Below are positions 51,994 through 60,247 of a stretch of DNA of 64,000 bases, in pieces. The notes below the pieces were generated by a model. That model saw only the letters and a program-made list of their open reading frames with translations. It had not been told where the DNA came from and made no database searches. The stretch's first letter is position 1. Every line of letters begins with the position of its first letter. The stretch is taken from assembly GCF_943908415.1 (NCBI RefSeq), contig NZ_CALTSY010000001.1:77232-141231 (forward strand). Direction: 5' to 3'. The DNA comes from an uncultured Anaerococcus sp. (GTDB lineage: Bacteria; Bacillota; Clostridia; Tissierellales; Peptoniphilaceae). The position numbers and the translations under genes are program-made.

Positions 51994-53350
51994 CATTGTC
52001 TATTATTTTACTTTTATTATTCTTCTTATCAATTACAAAACCTATTACAAATCCTATTATAGCTAGTAGTATCCATCCAAAGCCTAGACTAAATCCAGGT
52101 AAGAACCTATTAGGAAAGGCCAATATACTTGTTACAAATGAACTCTCAGATATGATACTAGGTAGCTTCATAAGTAAGTCAAAAAATGCTGCTATAGCTG
52201 TAAATACCAAAGTCCATCTATAAATAGTTTGATTTTTGCCTATTTTTATAGAAAATAAAGACAAAATCATCAAAACTATGCACATAGGATACAAGAACAT
52301 CAAGACAGGCATTGATAAAGAAACAATTCTATCTAAGCCTAAATTTGCTATCAAAAACGATATTATAGCAAAGATGACACAGTACTTTCTATATGAAATA
52401 TTATATTCTAAAAGCTGGCTAAACATCTCTGAGCAAGCTGATATAAGTCCTATAGCTGTCTTAAGGCAAGCTACAAATACTATTAGGCTAAATAGTATAT
52501 GTCCATAGACTCCAAGATAAAAGTTACTAATTTCTGATAATATCAAGGCTCCATTTTCTTTTATCTCCATAATGCTAGTTGATGTCGATCCCATATATGC
52601 AAGTGAAGCATAGACTATACTCATGGCTATAAGGCAAATAAGACCTGACTTTAAAGTTTCTTTTGCTATATCACTAGCTTTTTGGATACCCAAATCCTTT
52701 ATAGAAGTTATGATTATTATAGCAAAAGCTAAGGCTGCTGGCGCATCTAAAGTATTATATCCATCAATAATTCCAGTAGTAAAGGGGCTTTGTTGATACT
52801 TAGTGATTGGACTTATAGACTTACTAGGTCCCATAGGGCTCATAAAGGACATTGTAACTAAAATGGCTAATAATATCAAAAAAATTGGTGTCATATACTT
52901 TCCAATTGTATTTATAAGATTACCTTCTTTTAAGGAAAAATATAAGGCCAGGCTAAAAAATACTATAGAAAATATTAATAGCATAAGTCTATCATCGATG
53001 CTTGTTATGCCACTAAAGCCAACCTCGTAAGATACAGTTGCAGTACGAGGAATGGCAAAACCCGGGCCTATTGTTAAATATAATAATATAGTAAAAAAAT
53101 AAGCAAACTTTTTACCGGCAGGTATGGCAAGTTCAAGCAAGGACTCACTATCAGACATGGCAGCTGCAGCAACGCCTAGAATGGGAAGTCCTACTCCAGA
53201 TATCAAAAACCCTAGGGTCACTGCTGTAAGATTGTAACCAGACCTTTGACCTAATTCTAGAGGGAATATTAGGTTACCTGCACCAAAAAATAGACCAAAT
53301 AAAAGCGATCCGACTAATAATAATTCTCTAAAATTTAATTTATTCTTCAT
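51983..53350 (-). CDS. brnQ: Branched-chain amino acid carrier (LIVCS family)
   Basis: It is a cation-coupled importer of leucine, isoleucine and valine. The 455 residues carry about twelve membrane helices. LLVGSLLFGLFFGAGNLIFP near the start and GPGFAIPRTATVSYEVG near residue 95 are the family signatures. I chose the ATG at 53350, seven bases after GGAG, over a TTG one codon upstream. The neighbours give no regulatory link. Confidence 0.93.
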   Translation of the reverse strand: MKNKLNFRELLLVGSLLFGLFFGAGNLIFPLELGQRSGYNLTAVTLGFLISGVGLPILGVAAAAMSDSESLLELAIPAGKKFAYFFTILLYLTIGPGFAIPRTATVSYEVGFSGITSIDDRLMLLIFSIVFFSLALYFSLKEGNLINTIGKYMTPIFLILLAILVTMSFMSPMGPSKSISPITKYQQSPFTTGIIDGYNTLDAPAALAFAIIIITSIKDLGIQKASDIAKETLKSGLICLIAMSIVYASLAYMGSTSTSIMEIKENGALILSEISNFYLGVYGHILFSLIVFVACLKTAIGLISACSEMFSQLLEYNISYRKYCVIFAIISFLIANLGLDRIVSLSMPVLMFLYPMCIVLMILSLFSIKIGKNQTIYRWTLVFTAIAAFFDLLMKLPSIISESSFVTSILAFPNRFLPGFSLGFGWILLAIIGFVIGFVIDKKNNKSKIIDNAGN

Positions 53351-53421
53351 CAATCTTCTCCTTTATTTGAATAATTATATCAAATAAAGAAAAAAACACA
53401 ATAAATCATGATAAATATTTA

Positions 53422-53919
53422 TTAAAGTTTTATATAAATTTTATCTTCTATAAGGCTAGCTATCTTTGTAAAACCATCTACTTCTACTTGGCTAAATCTT
53501 GATTTTATAGGTGAGTCTAGGTCCAAAACTCCATAAACTTCTCCTTGGTAGAAAAGTGGAAGGACAAGCTCACTTTCTGAGGCACTATCACATGCTATAT
53601 GATCACTAAATTCGTGAACATTATCAACTTTTATAACTCCTTCATCACAAAAAGCCTTAGCGCATACTCCCTTATCTAAGCTTAGCCTTGTACATGCAGG
53701 TAAGCCTTGAAAGGGTCCTAGTACTAATTGATTTTCTTTATAAAAATAAAATCCTGCCCAATTTAAGTCTCTGATAGTTCCCATAATAAATGCAGAGATG
53801 TTACTTAACAAAGCTAAGCTATCACTTTCATCATCAATTTGTACTTTTATAAAATTTAAAAGCTCATTCATACGAGCCCTATCATCTAAATTTGATAAAC
53901 CCTTAAGCTCAAAAGTCAT
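53422..53919 (-). CDS. msrC: Free methionine-R-sulfoxide reductase (GAF domain, fRMsr)
   Basis: fRMsr reduces free methionine-R-sulfoxide using thiols. The GAF-fold protein of 165 residues shows LNWAGFYFYKENQLVLGPFQG near residue 52, and the three functional cysteines in PACTRL, GVCAKAF and HIACDSAS, with SELVLPL and VLDLDSP following. It overlaps the upstream gene by one base and may form part of an oxidative-damage repair group with the neighbouring ArsC-like gene. Confidence 0.9.
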   Translation of the reverse strand: MTFELKGLSNLDDRARMNELLNFIKVQIDDESDSLALLSNISAFIMGTIRDLNWAGFYFYKENQLVLGPFQGLPACTRLSLDKGVCAKAFCDEGVIKVDNVHEFSDHIACDSASESELVLPLFYQGEVYGVLDLDSPIKSRFSQVEVDGFTKIASLIEDKIYIKL

Positions 53920-54524
53920 TATTCCACCTCACTAGTCTTTTCTAGTTTTTTTATTATTTCATTATTTTCTTCTATAGTATCAGCTATGATATCATCCAAA
54001 TAGTTATCAAAGGCATCCTGACCAAATGAATCTACCAAGTATGTCTTTAGATCATGGATTAATTCAAAACTATTGACATCATTAGGATTTTCTGTAACTT
54101 TTACATCAGTTACCATAGTAGTTTTATTTTCAGTATCATCTGATTGGGCATATCTACTATTTACCATCTCAAACTCAGCCCTCTTATATCTTATCTTTAC
54201 TGGATTACCTTCTTGGTTTAATATGATTTTGAGATTATCGTTTACCTTTAGTTCCCTATCATCTGGATAAGTATCTATAAGGCCTATTATTTTTTCGTAA
54301 GTTTTCTCATTATAGAAAAAATCATTTAAAGCATCTTTATCATTTTTTATAAGCGTCTTAAGATTACTAGTAGATTTTTCCAAAGTTTTTATGTTCTCAG
54401 ATACTACTTCTTGTCTTGTTTTTTGCTTAGTAAAAGAATGCGTGGATACAAAATAGTAAGCTGTAAGAGCAATTATTAGATATATTACATAGCGAGTAAT
54501 CTTAAATCTATACTTTATTTTCAT
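53919..54524 (-). CDS. Single-pass membrane protein, unknown function
   Basis: I do not recognise the family. One N-terminal membrane helix (YVIYLIIALTAYYFVS, about 12-27) anchors a 170-residue charged, probably extracytoplasmic domain with a short coiled coil near 38-65 and the strand-like segment NLKIILNQEGNPVKIRYK. Its Asp/Glu-rich end has no known motif. It is coupled to the ArsC-like gene (4-base overlap) and to msrC (1-base overlap). Confidence 0.7.
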   Translation of the reverse strand: MKIKYRFKITRYVIYLIIALTAYYFVSTHSFTKQKTRQEVVSENIKTLEKSTSNLKTLIKNDKDALNDFFYNEKTYEKIIGLIDTYPDDRELKVNDNLKIILNQEGNPVKIRYKRAEFEMVNSRYAQSDDTENKTTMVTDVKVTENPNDVNSFELIHDLKTYLVDSFGQDAFDNYLDDIIADTIEENNEIIKKLEKTSEVE

Positions 54525-54871
54525 AGACTCTCTATATATTTTTTCACATCAGGTCCTACAAAAATTTCCCCATTATCTGTAAAAAGTATAGGTCTTTTTA
54601 CAAGCATGCCATCAGTTGCTAAAAGTTTGTAAGCCTCATCTAGGTCCATATTGTCTACTTTATCTTTTAATTTATTTTCTCTATAAATCTTTCCAGAAGT
54701 ATTGAAGAATCTTTTAATTGGTAATTGTGTTTTCTCATGCCATTCTTTAATTTCATCAGCTCTGGGATTGTCATCTTTTATATCGCGATACTCATAAGTC
54801 AATCCTTTTTCTTCTAATGATTTCTCTACGCCCTTACATGTAGTGCATTTTGGATAGCATATTAGTTTCAT
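54521..54871 (-). CDS. ArsC/Spx-family protein (arsenate-reductase-like)
   Basis: The 116-residue thioredoxin-fold protein has YPKCTTCKGVEKSLEEKG with C9 and C12, TYEYRDIKDDNPRADEIKEW, and the substrate Arg in MLVKRPILFTDNG near residue 89, as in the YffB/Spx/ArsC group. Whether it reduces arsenate is unknown: many CxxC members do not. The ars-type operon is 12 kb away and no arsenic efflux gene is seen. A TTTAAAGGAGG site precedes the ATG. Confidence 0.82.
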   Translation of the reverse strand: MKLICYPKCTTCKGVEKSLEEKGLTYEYRDIKDDNPRADEIKEWHEKTQLPIKRFFNTSGKIYRENKLKDKVDNMDLDEAYKLLATDGMLVKRPILFTDNGEIFVGPDVKKYIESL

Positions 54872-54895
54872 TTTTTCCTCCTTTAAATATTTATA

Positions 54896-54933
54896 TCAAA
54901 AAAGTGGATATTAGATGTCTACCCACTTTTTAG
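54896..54933 (-). terminator. Terminator after the EFR1-type ferredoxin gene
   Basis: AAAAAGTGG and CCACTTTTT pair around a 15-base loop with a T run on the minus strand, between the flavodoxin/ferredoxin gene and the ArsC-like gene. Confidence 0.75.
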
Positions 54934-54936
54934 CAA

Positions 54937-55704
54937 TTATAATTCATTAACTTGGTCATGATAAGCTGAATTTAGATATTGGCCATTAACCTTGGTTTTT
55001 TTACCATAACTAATAGCATTAGTAGGACAGGCATGGATACACCTTAAACACAGTAGGCAAGATTCTGTAACCCATGTAGGTCTATCAATAGTCATCTTTA
55101 TAGCTCCCACTGGACAATCCCTCGCACATGTCCCACAAGATATACAAGCATCACTTACTTCAAACTTATCAGTTGACTTAAATTTCTCATAGGCTGATTG
55201 AATAAGATTACCTACCGTTTTAGGCATTTTGGAAGTAATAAAATCACCTATAACTCCATCATCAAGCTTATATTTGATATCTAGGATTTCCCTGTTAGCT
55301 TGTCTATTAATTTCTGATATTTTCTCCTTGTCATTTACATCAGAAAATAAGATAAATGAGTCTGGCATCCTAATATCAAAGCTAGCATCAAGTTCTATGC
55401 CTTTTTTAATTAGTATATCCTTAACTTGTCTGCTGCTAAAACCTGTAGACTTACCACAAGTTCCTATATAGAATGTATATGGATGTATACTATAATTTAT
55501 TTTTAGATTTTCTAAAAATAGTTTTACATTGGCTGGCAAGCCACCTGCATGGGATGGAGCAAGTATACCGAGTCTTTCATTGGCATCTAAATTAATCTCA
55601 CTAATATCTTTTGCCTTATCTATGGCAATTATCCTCTCATTTGTATAAGCAATCTCTTCTACAACATGTTTAGTATTGCCCGTTGCCGAAAAATATATAA
55701 GCAT
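54937..55704 (-). CDS. Flavodoxin-ferredoxin fusion (EFR1 family)
   Basis: The N-terminal flavodoxin-like domain (LIYFSATGNTKHVVEEIA, residues 2-19, with PSHAGGLPANVK near 51) binds FMN. Two 4Fe-4S motifs follow near residue 185: CISCGTCARDCPVGAIK and CLLCLRCIHACPTNAIS. Such proteins carry electrons between redox enzymes. I chose the ATG at 55704, eight bases after AAAGGA, which is one base beyond the stop of the DUF503 gene; the two are probably coupled. Length is 255 residues. Confidence 0.88.
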   Translation of the reverse strand: MLIYFSATGNTKHVVEEIAYTNERIIAIDKAKDISEINLDANERLGILAPSHAGGLPANVKLFLENLKINYSIHPYTFYIGTCGKSTGFSSRQVKDILIKKGIELDASFDIRMPDSFILFSDVNDKEKISEINRQANREILDIKYKLDDGVIGDFITSKMPKTVGNLIQSAYEKFKSTDKFEVSDACISCGTCARDCPVGAIKMTIDRPTWVTESCLLCLRCIHACPTNAISYGKKTKVNGQYLNSAYHDQVNEL

Positions 55705-55705
55705 A

Positions 55706-55987
55706 TTAAATCCTTTCAATATAATAATCAGTAATTTCTACTGGATATGTAGTCTCTATTCTAGTTAGTAATTTTTCTAAAATAGTTTTTGCTGTGTCAT
55801 TGTCATTTGATATAGTTACAAAACCTAAATATCCATAATTCCTTATATCATTGCTAGAAAGCTCAGCTGATGATATCTTAAGTGTGTTTCTAGCATAATC
55901 TAATATTGACTTTATAACCTTTCTCTTATCCTTAAGGCTAAAACTATCATCAATTCTAAATTCGATTTCTAATAAATATATGTAAAT
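55706..55987 (-). CDS. DUF503 (YlxP-like) protein with a non-standard start codon
   Basis: A complete frame of 93 codons matches DUF503: LLEIEFRIDDSFSLKDKRKV at the start, SSAELSSNDIRNYGYLGFV in the middle and ILEKLLTRIETTYPVEI near the end. No ATG, GTG or TTG exists between the upstream in-frame TAG (55997-55999) and the conserved core; the ATT at 55985-55987, seven bases after an AGGGTG site, is the best start and would give a normal-length protein. AUU starts are known (infC). The alternative is a decayed start codon. It is coupled to the EFR1 gene. Function of DUF503 is not established. Confidence 0.72.
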   Translation of the reverse strand: MYIYLLEIEFRIDDSFSLKDKRKVIKSILDYARNTLKISSAELSSNDIRNYGYLGFVTISNDNDTAKTILEKLLTRIETTYPVEITDYYIERI

Positions 55988-56318
55988 ATAATCACCCTAA
56001 CTTTCCTAATAAAGATTATCTATAGTTTTAACTATGATTATATAAAAATCTTTGATAAAAATTATTATTTCTATAAATCAAGCCAAAAGATTAGCCTTAT
56101 TTTAAATATTAGATAAGTAAAGAGGCTAAGATACAATTCTTAGTAAAATAATAGACATATGACTATATAATATTATAGTTAATATTAGTAAAATTGCCAA
56201 TATCATCCTTATAAAATCTATAGGGCATTTTTTATTAATAAAATAATCCATTAATATTAAAAATAAGGTAAGTCATATGGCTTACCTTACTTGTAATAAT
56301 ATTTATAATATAGCCTTA
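55988..56318. other. Gap of 331 bases with only an AT-rich spacer and one terminator
   Basis: I see no gene. A TATAAT on the minus strand near 56040 could be a weak promoter for the DUF503 gene but lacks a -35. The rest is AT-rich apart from the terminator at 56262-56289. Confidence 0.6.
56262..56291 (-). terminator. Terminator after the long DJ-1/PfpI gene
   Basis: TAAGGTAAG and CTTACCTTA pair around an eight-base loop and run into TTATTTTT on the minus strand. Confidence 0.8.
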
Positions 56319-57014
56319 CTACATATTAAAGTTAAGACTTTCTACCAATAACTCTCCTACTTTACGAGCAGATTGTGGGTTTTGTCCACTTAACAATCTA
56401 TCATCCTTGATAGCATAACTTTTATATGGAATATCTTGTTTGAAATTAGCCCCTCTTTTACGAGCTTCATTTTCTGTAAAGAAAGGTACTTTTTTAGATT
56501 TACCTCCAGCTAGCTCCTCAGCATTTGTAAAGCCTGTGATATCTCTATCCTTTATAAAGTAGTCACCTTTCATGTCTTTTAAATTTAATATACCAGCTAT
56601 ACCATGGCAAACAGTAGCTATATATCCTCCATTATTATAAATATCTGATGCAAGCTCCTGTAGATTTGTATCATCTGGGAAATCCCAAAGTACTCCATGA
56701 CCTCCAGTATAATAGATTGCAATGTAATCACTTGGCTTAACCTGATCAGGTCTTAGAGAATTATGAAGAGCACGATTTTTAAAGTCTTCACTTTCCATAA
56801 TCTCTCTATCCCTATCCTCTAGGTATTTCTTTTCTAAACTACGTGGATCGAGGGGAACCTCTCCACCTAATGGACTTACATAGTCTACTTCATAACCTGC
56901 CTTGGTAACTTCATCTACAAACTCTGTTGCCTCTCCTAACCACAGACCAGTCTTTTCAAAACTATCTCCATATCTTGATGTATTTGTTAATACTACTAAA
57001 ATTTTCTTTTTCAT
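56319..57014 (-). CDS. DJ-1/PfpI family protein, Hsp31-like
   Basis: The 231-residue protein has the nucleophile Cys in TVCHGIAGIL near residue 136, TGGHGVLWDFPDD near residue 103 with the catalytic-site Gly/His, and EKTGLWLGEATEFVDEVTKAG near residue 18, the pattern of the class containing Hsp31/HchA chaperone-deglycases. I chose the ATG at 57014 after GAGGAT; the frame opens seven codons earlier. The activity is unknown. Confidence 0.86.
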   Translation of the reverse strand: MKKKILVVLTNTSRYGDSFEKTGLWLGEATEFVDEVTKAGYEVDYVSPLGGEVPLDPRSLEKKYLEDRDREIMESEDFKNRALHNSLRPDQVKPSDYIAIYYTGGHGVLWDFPDDTNLQELASDIYNNGGYIATVCHGIAGILNLKDMKGDYFIKDRDITGFTNAEELAGGKSKKVPFFTENEARKRGANFKQDIPYKSYAIKDDRLLSGQNPQSARKVGELLVESLNFNM

Positions 57015-57360
57015 AATATCCTCTTTATTCTCCAAATCTTACTTTATTAACTTTTATAACCTATAAAAATTTTTCTAAACATTTGCTTTTCTAAATAAAG
57101 CCAATCTATTAACTTACTATATTCATTTGACAAAATATATAAAGCTTTCTATAATTTTAAATATATAATTTTGATAAAAACTTATAACACGTACTTTATT
57201 CATATATGATAAGTTCAGAGAAGATATATCCTTATTATAATTTACTATAGATTAAAAGAGGCTTTTACATAAGCTCGAAAATAAAAAAAGATGATATATA
57301 GAGTAGAATTATCTATTCTTTACATCATCTTTTCAGACTAAATATTATTCATAAGATAAA
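57015..57360. other. Gap of 346 bases, no gene seen
   Basis: The stretch is AT-rich. Apart from a terminator at 57284-57334 I find no frame with a ribosome site and no clear RNA structure. A promoter for the DJ-1 gene should lie here, but no -35/-10 pair is convincing. Confidence 0.6.
57284..57334 (-). terminator. Long-stem terminator after the bacteriocin-like gene pair
   Basis: AAAAGATGAT and ATCATCTTTT are the base, an inner AGAGTAGA / TCTATTCT pair extends the hairpin, and a T run follows on the minus strand. Confidence 0.78.
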
Positions 57361-57639
57361 CTATACTAAAACATTAATTAATATAGCAAATACTAAAAAT
57401 ATTAAAAACCCAATAGGAATTGTCATACCTATTAATTTTTCAGAATCAATTTTCCCAAAACTTTTATTAGTTAAATAATATGACATTACAAAGCTAACAG
57501 TAATAACTGTAAAAAATTCTAGGGTAAATACTGGATCAAACTCTTTTATAAAAATTCTAGATATTAAAAATATAAAAGTTGGTATATAAAAGTATATTAA
57601 ATACCACTTAAAGGAAGTTTGCTTATTTTTAATTTTCAT
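57361..57639 (-). CDS. Small membrane protein, candidate immunity protein
   Basis: I do not recognise the family. The 92-residue protein has a basic N-terminus (KIKNKQTSFKW) and three likely membrane helices (about 12-30, 38-56 and 70-92). It lies 24 bases downstream of a secreted bacteriocin-like precursor, on the same strand and before a shared terminator. Small multi-pass basic proteins in that position are often immunity proteins. That role is inference from context only. An AGGAGATAT site precedes the ATG. Confidence 0.6.
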   Translation of the reverse strand: MKIKNKQTSFKWYLIYFYIPTFIFLISRIFIKEFDPVFTLEFFTVITVSFVMSYYLTNKSFGKIDSEKLIGMTIPIGFLIFLVFAILINVLV

Positions 57640-57663
57640 ATAATTATATCTCCTACAATAATA

Positions 57664-58311
57664 TTATTTACAAGCTGATGAAACAGGAATCCAACCAACA
57701 CTAGCTGCGGCTCCAACACCAGGTCCAAAAGCAAGTCCAAATGCAGTACCATATATTGTAGAAATAGCTGCTCCGGACCCTCCAACCAGCCATTCACATG
57801 CAGAAGTTTTTAATGGTATTATGTTAATATTAGGATTTTCAAAATCTTCATCAAAATCTTCAGTATGACTTAATTCTGCTGGTTTCCCGTTTTTATCTAT
57901 AACCTTATATATTTCATTATCATTATTATCTCTTGCAGTAAGGGTATATGTACCGTCACCATTATCTTTAAAAAGATACAAAGTTGTTTGATTATCGTCT
58001 TCTTCAATGAGTCCTAAAGTTCCATCATTGTTTTGAACTTTTGTATAAATAAATTCCTCAAGCTCAAATTTATCATCCTGTAATGTATATCCTTGTTCAA
58101 TAAGCTTAGCTTTTAAATCTTCATAGTCAGATGTGTTATTTACTCTCTCTTTAGCCTCATCATAATTCTTACTAGAAGTATAAGAATTTGCAGGGTAGCT
58201 AGCATGTGTTACATCTTCTTCGCTAGCTGATGCTACTGCTGGAGCTAAAGAAGACAATATAAATGTTGCTGATAGTGTTAGTCCTAGTAATCTCGTTTTT
58301 GTGTCTTTCAT
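57664..58311 (-). CDS. Secreted precursor with a Gly/Ala-rich, two-Cys bacteriocin-like C-terminus
   Basis: The 215-residue protein begins with a Sec signal peptide (TKTRLLGLTLSATFILSSLA, cleavage likely near ASA-SEE at 29-30). An acidic pro-region of about 140 residues follows. The last 44 residues run from C172 to C214: CEWLVGGSGAAIST, then FGLAFGPGVGAAASVGW and SSACK. This hydrophobic, glycine-zipper segment bounded by two cysteines resembles the C-terminal peptides of halocin C8-type or circular bacteriocins, but I cannot assign a family. I chose the ATG at 58311, where the signal peptide starts, with a weak AGAAGAA site. Confidence 0.65.
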   Translation of the reverse strand: MKDTKTRLLGLTLSATFILSSLAPAVASASEEDVTHASYPANSYTSSKNYDEAKERVNNTSDYEDLKAKLIEQGYTLQDDKFELEEFIYTKVQNNDGTLGLIEEDDNQTTLYLFKDNGDGTYTLTARDNNDNEIYKVIDKNGKPAELSHTEDFDEDFENPNINIIPLKTSACEWLVGGSGAAISTIYGTAFGLAFGPGVGAAASVGWIPVSSACK

Positions 58312-58354
58312 AATATTTCTTCTTGTATTTATGGTATATGTTCTTTCAATAATT

Positions 58355-58363
58355 ATTATAACA
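58355..58363 (-). promoter_or_regulatory. Extended -10 promoter of the bacteriocin-like gene
   Basis: On the minus strand TGT-TATAAT lies about 45 bases upstream of the ATG. No clear -35 is seen; the CACAC-TT-GTGTG inverted repeat sits some 25 bases upstream of the -10. Confidence 0.55.
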
Positions 58364-58611
58364 AATACTAAAGTTATTAAAATACACACTTGTGTGATTA
58401 CTTATTAAGTATAGTATATTCAATTTTGAAATTATATTTTTACATTATATAATTATTCTATATTTATAGAAATAAGTTGAAAACTTGTTTATTTTAGCGG
58501 TATGATTAAATATGAAAAATGTGTATATGAATTAATTCAAACATTTTCTAATATCTAATTTAAAATATATTTGCTATAGTTTCGTAATATCAAGATCAAT
58601 AAGATATCAAT

Positions 58612-58645
58612 AAAAAATACTACTAGAAAAACTAGCAGTATTTTT
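58612..58645 (-). terminator. Terminator after the alanine symporter gene
   Basis: AAAAATACT plus CTAG pair with CTAG plus AGTATTTTT across a five-base loop, with a T run on the minus strand. Confidence 0.8.
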
Positions 58646-58657
58646 AAATTAGACTCT

Positions 58658-60064
58658 TTATTTTCTTTTATCTTCCTTATATGAATCTAAGTAATATTCT
58701 TTTTCTCTATGCCATACTGGCTCTTCTATTCCCTCATCAAGTTGTCTTTGATAGTCCTTAAGCACAACCTTAACATCCTTAAATAACAAGAATAAGCAAA
58801 CCACGTTTATTATTACAACTATACCAACAAATACATCGATGAATCCCCAAACAAGTTCAAGATCCATTTGTGTTGCTACAATAAACATAATAAAGGCAAT
58901 AAGTCTATATATTGCTAGAGGGATTTTGTATTTGTCTTTAAAAATCAACATAATATTACTTTCACCATAGAATAGGTCAGCAATAAGTGTTGTAAATCCA
59001 AACATTAGCATTGCAAAGAATACTAACCATCTACCAGGTGTCCCCATTATAGTTTGAAAAGCATCTTGTACAAGTAAGATACCATCACCATTTGCAGGAT
59101 CACCAACAACACCAGTTAGAAGTAAGGCAAAAGCTGATAGTGAACAAATAATAATTGTTGTTACAAATGTACCAAACATACCAAGAAAACCTTGTTCAGC
59201 AGGGTGTTTTACATCTGCTGCAGCATGCATGATACCAGCTATACCATTACCAGCATCGTTTGAGAATAATCCACGAGCAACACCATGTCTAAAGGCATCC
59301 ATAACAGTATGGCCAATAATACCGCCAACAGCTGCTTGAGCAGTAAAGGCACTCTTAAATATAAGAGCAAGTACTCCAGGGAACTTAGTAATATTTGTTA
59401 TAACTATTATCAAAACTACGATTACATAGGCAGAAGCCATAATAGGAACTACTTTTGATGAAAAATCAGTAAGTCTTTTTACACCACCTATTGTAATGAT
59501 TGCAGCTGCTATAGTTACAAATATACCAGGCCAAATAGGATTTCTATCAACTACACCAGTAAAGGCTTGGCTTATAGAGTTAGATTGCATAAATGCTATA
59601 CATAAGCCTACTCCTATTATGTAGAAAAAGGCTGTTATTACTGCAAAGACTCTAGAATGTAGACCGTTTTGTACGTAATAAGCAGGGCCACCTCTATATG
59701 TATCATCGTCTAATTTGACCCTGTATAACTGACCTAAAACGGTTTCAGCAAAAGTAATAACCATTCCTAAAAGCGCTGTCATCCACATCCAAAATATTGC
59801 TCCAGGACCACCAAAAGTTAAGGCTGAAGCCACACCTACAAGTGAACCAGTACCAACTTGTCCACCAACTGCTGTAGCAAGAGCTGCGAAACCGCTAACA
59901 CCTTCGCTACTTTTTAAGTTCTTCTTAAGAACTTTCTTAATCTGCTTAGAATATTTAAATTGTGGAAATCCAAGTCTTAATGAATAATATAATCCTACTG
60001 CAAGTAAGACATATCCAATGACATTAGACCACAAAAAATCTGCTGCATTTAATAAATATTGCAT
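58658..60064 (-). CDS. Sodium:alanine/glycine symporter (AGCS family)
   Basis: It imports alanine or glycine with Na+. The 468 residues have about ten membrane helices. The family pattern is visible in GVSGFAALATAVGGQVGTGS near residue 55, GGPGAIFWMWMTALLGM near residue 85, RGGPAYYVQNG near residue 124 and GLFSNDAGNGIAGIMHAAAD near residue 260. I chose the ATG at 60062-60064 with an AGGAGGAA site; the frame opens 35 codons earlier without a site. A good promoter precedes it. Confidence 0.93.
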   Translation of the reverse strand: MQYLLNAADFLWSNVIGYVLLAVGLYYSLRLGFPQFKYSKQIKKVLKKNLKSSEGVSGFAALATAVGGQVGTGSLVGVASALTFGGPGAIFWMWMTALLGMVITFAETVLGQLYRVKLDDDTYRGGPAYYVQNGLHSRVFAVITAFFYIIGVGLCIAFMQSNSISQAFTGVVDRNPIWPGIFVTIAAAIITIGGVKRLTDFSSKVVPIMASAYVIVVLIIVITNITKFPGVLALIFKSAFTAQAAVGGIIGHTVMDAFRHGVARGLFSNDAGNGIAGIMHAAADVKHPAEQGFLGMFGTFVTTIIICSLSAFALLLTGVVGDPANGDGILLVQDAFQTIMGTPGRWLVFFAMLMFGFTTLIADLFYGESNIMLIFKDKYKIPLAIYRLIAFIMFIVATQMDLELVWGFIDVFVGIVVIINVVCLFLLFKDVKVVLKDYQRQLDEGIEEPVWHREKEYYLDSYKEDKRK

Positions 60065-60100
60065 ATCATTCCTCCTATATATTTTTGAAAATACTTGTCC

Positions 60101-60129
60101 ATTATATAAAATATTTTTAATTAATGCAA
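60101..60129 (-). promoter_or_regulatory. Promoter of the alanine symporter gene
   Basis: On the minus strand TTGCAT (60124-60129), a 17-base spacer and TATAAT (60101-60106) form a near-consensus promoter about 37 bases before the ATG. Confidence 0.75.
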
Positions 60130-60247
60130 GTTTTGTAAAAGTTTGCACCAATAAATAATATGTTATCACAATTATTTAACAAATAAGTTATATTTAGTTA
60201 ATGTTTTAAATATATAAATTAATGTATGCAAATTATATGGAAAAGTT

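Larger units (their letters stand above)
58312..58657. other. Gap of 346 bases upstream of the bacteriocin-like gene
   Basis: The left part holds the extended -10 promoter at 58355-58363 and a CACAC-TT-GTGTG repeat at 58385-58396 that could be an operator. The right part holds the terminator at 58612-58645. Between them the DNA is AT-rich and I see no gene. Confidence 0.6.

Noticed and set aside
54521..54871. ArsC-like gene as part of the arsenic pathway
   Set aside because: It is 12 kb away, coupled to unrelated genes, and many CxxC ArsC/Spx-type proteins are not arsenate reductases.
58312..58389. Hydrophobic extension (26 residues) before the bacteriocin-like signal peptide
   Set aside because: It would cross the -10 promoter element and put a second hydrophobic stretch before a normal signal peptide.
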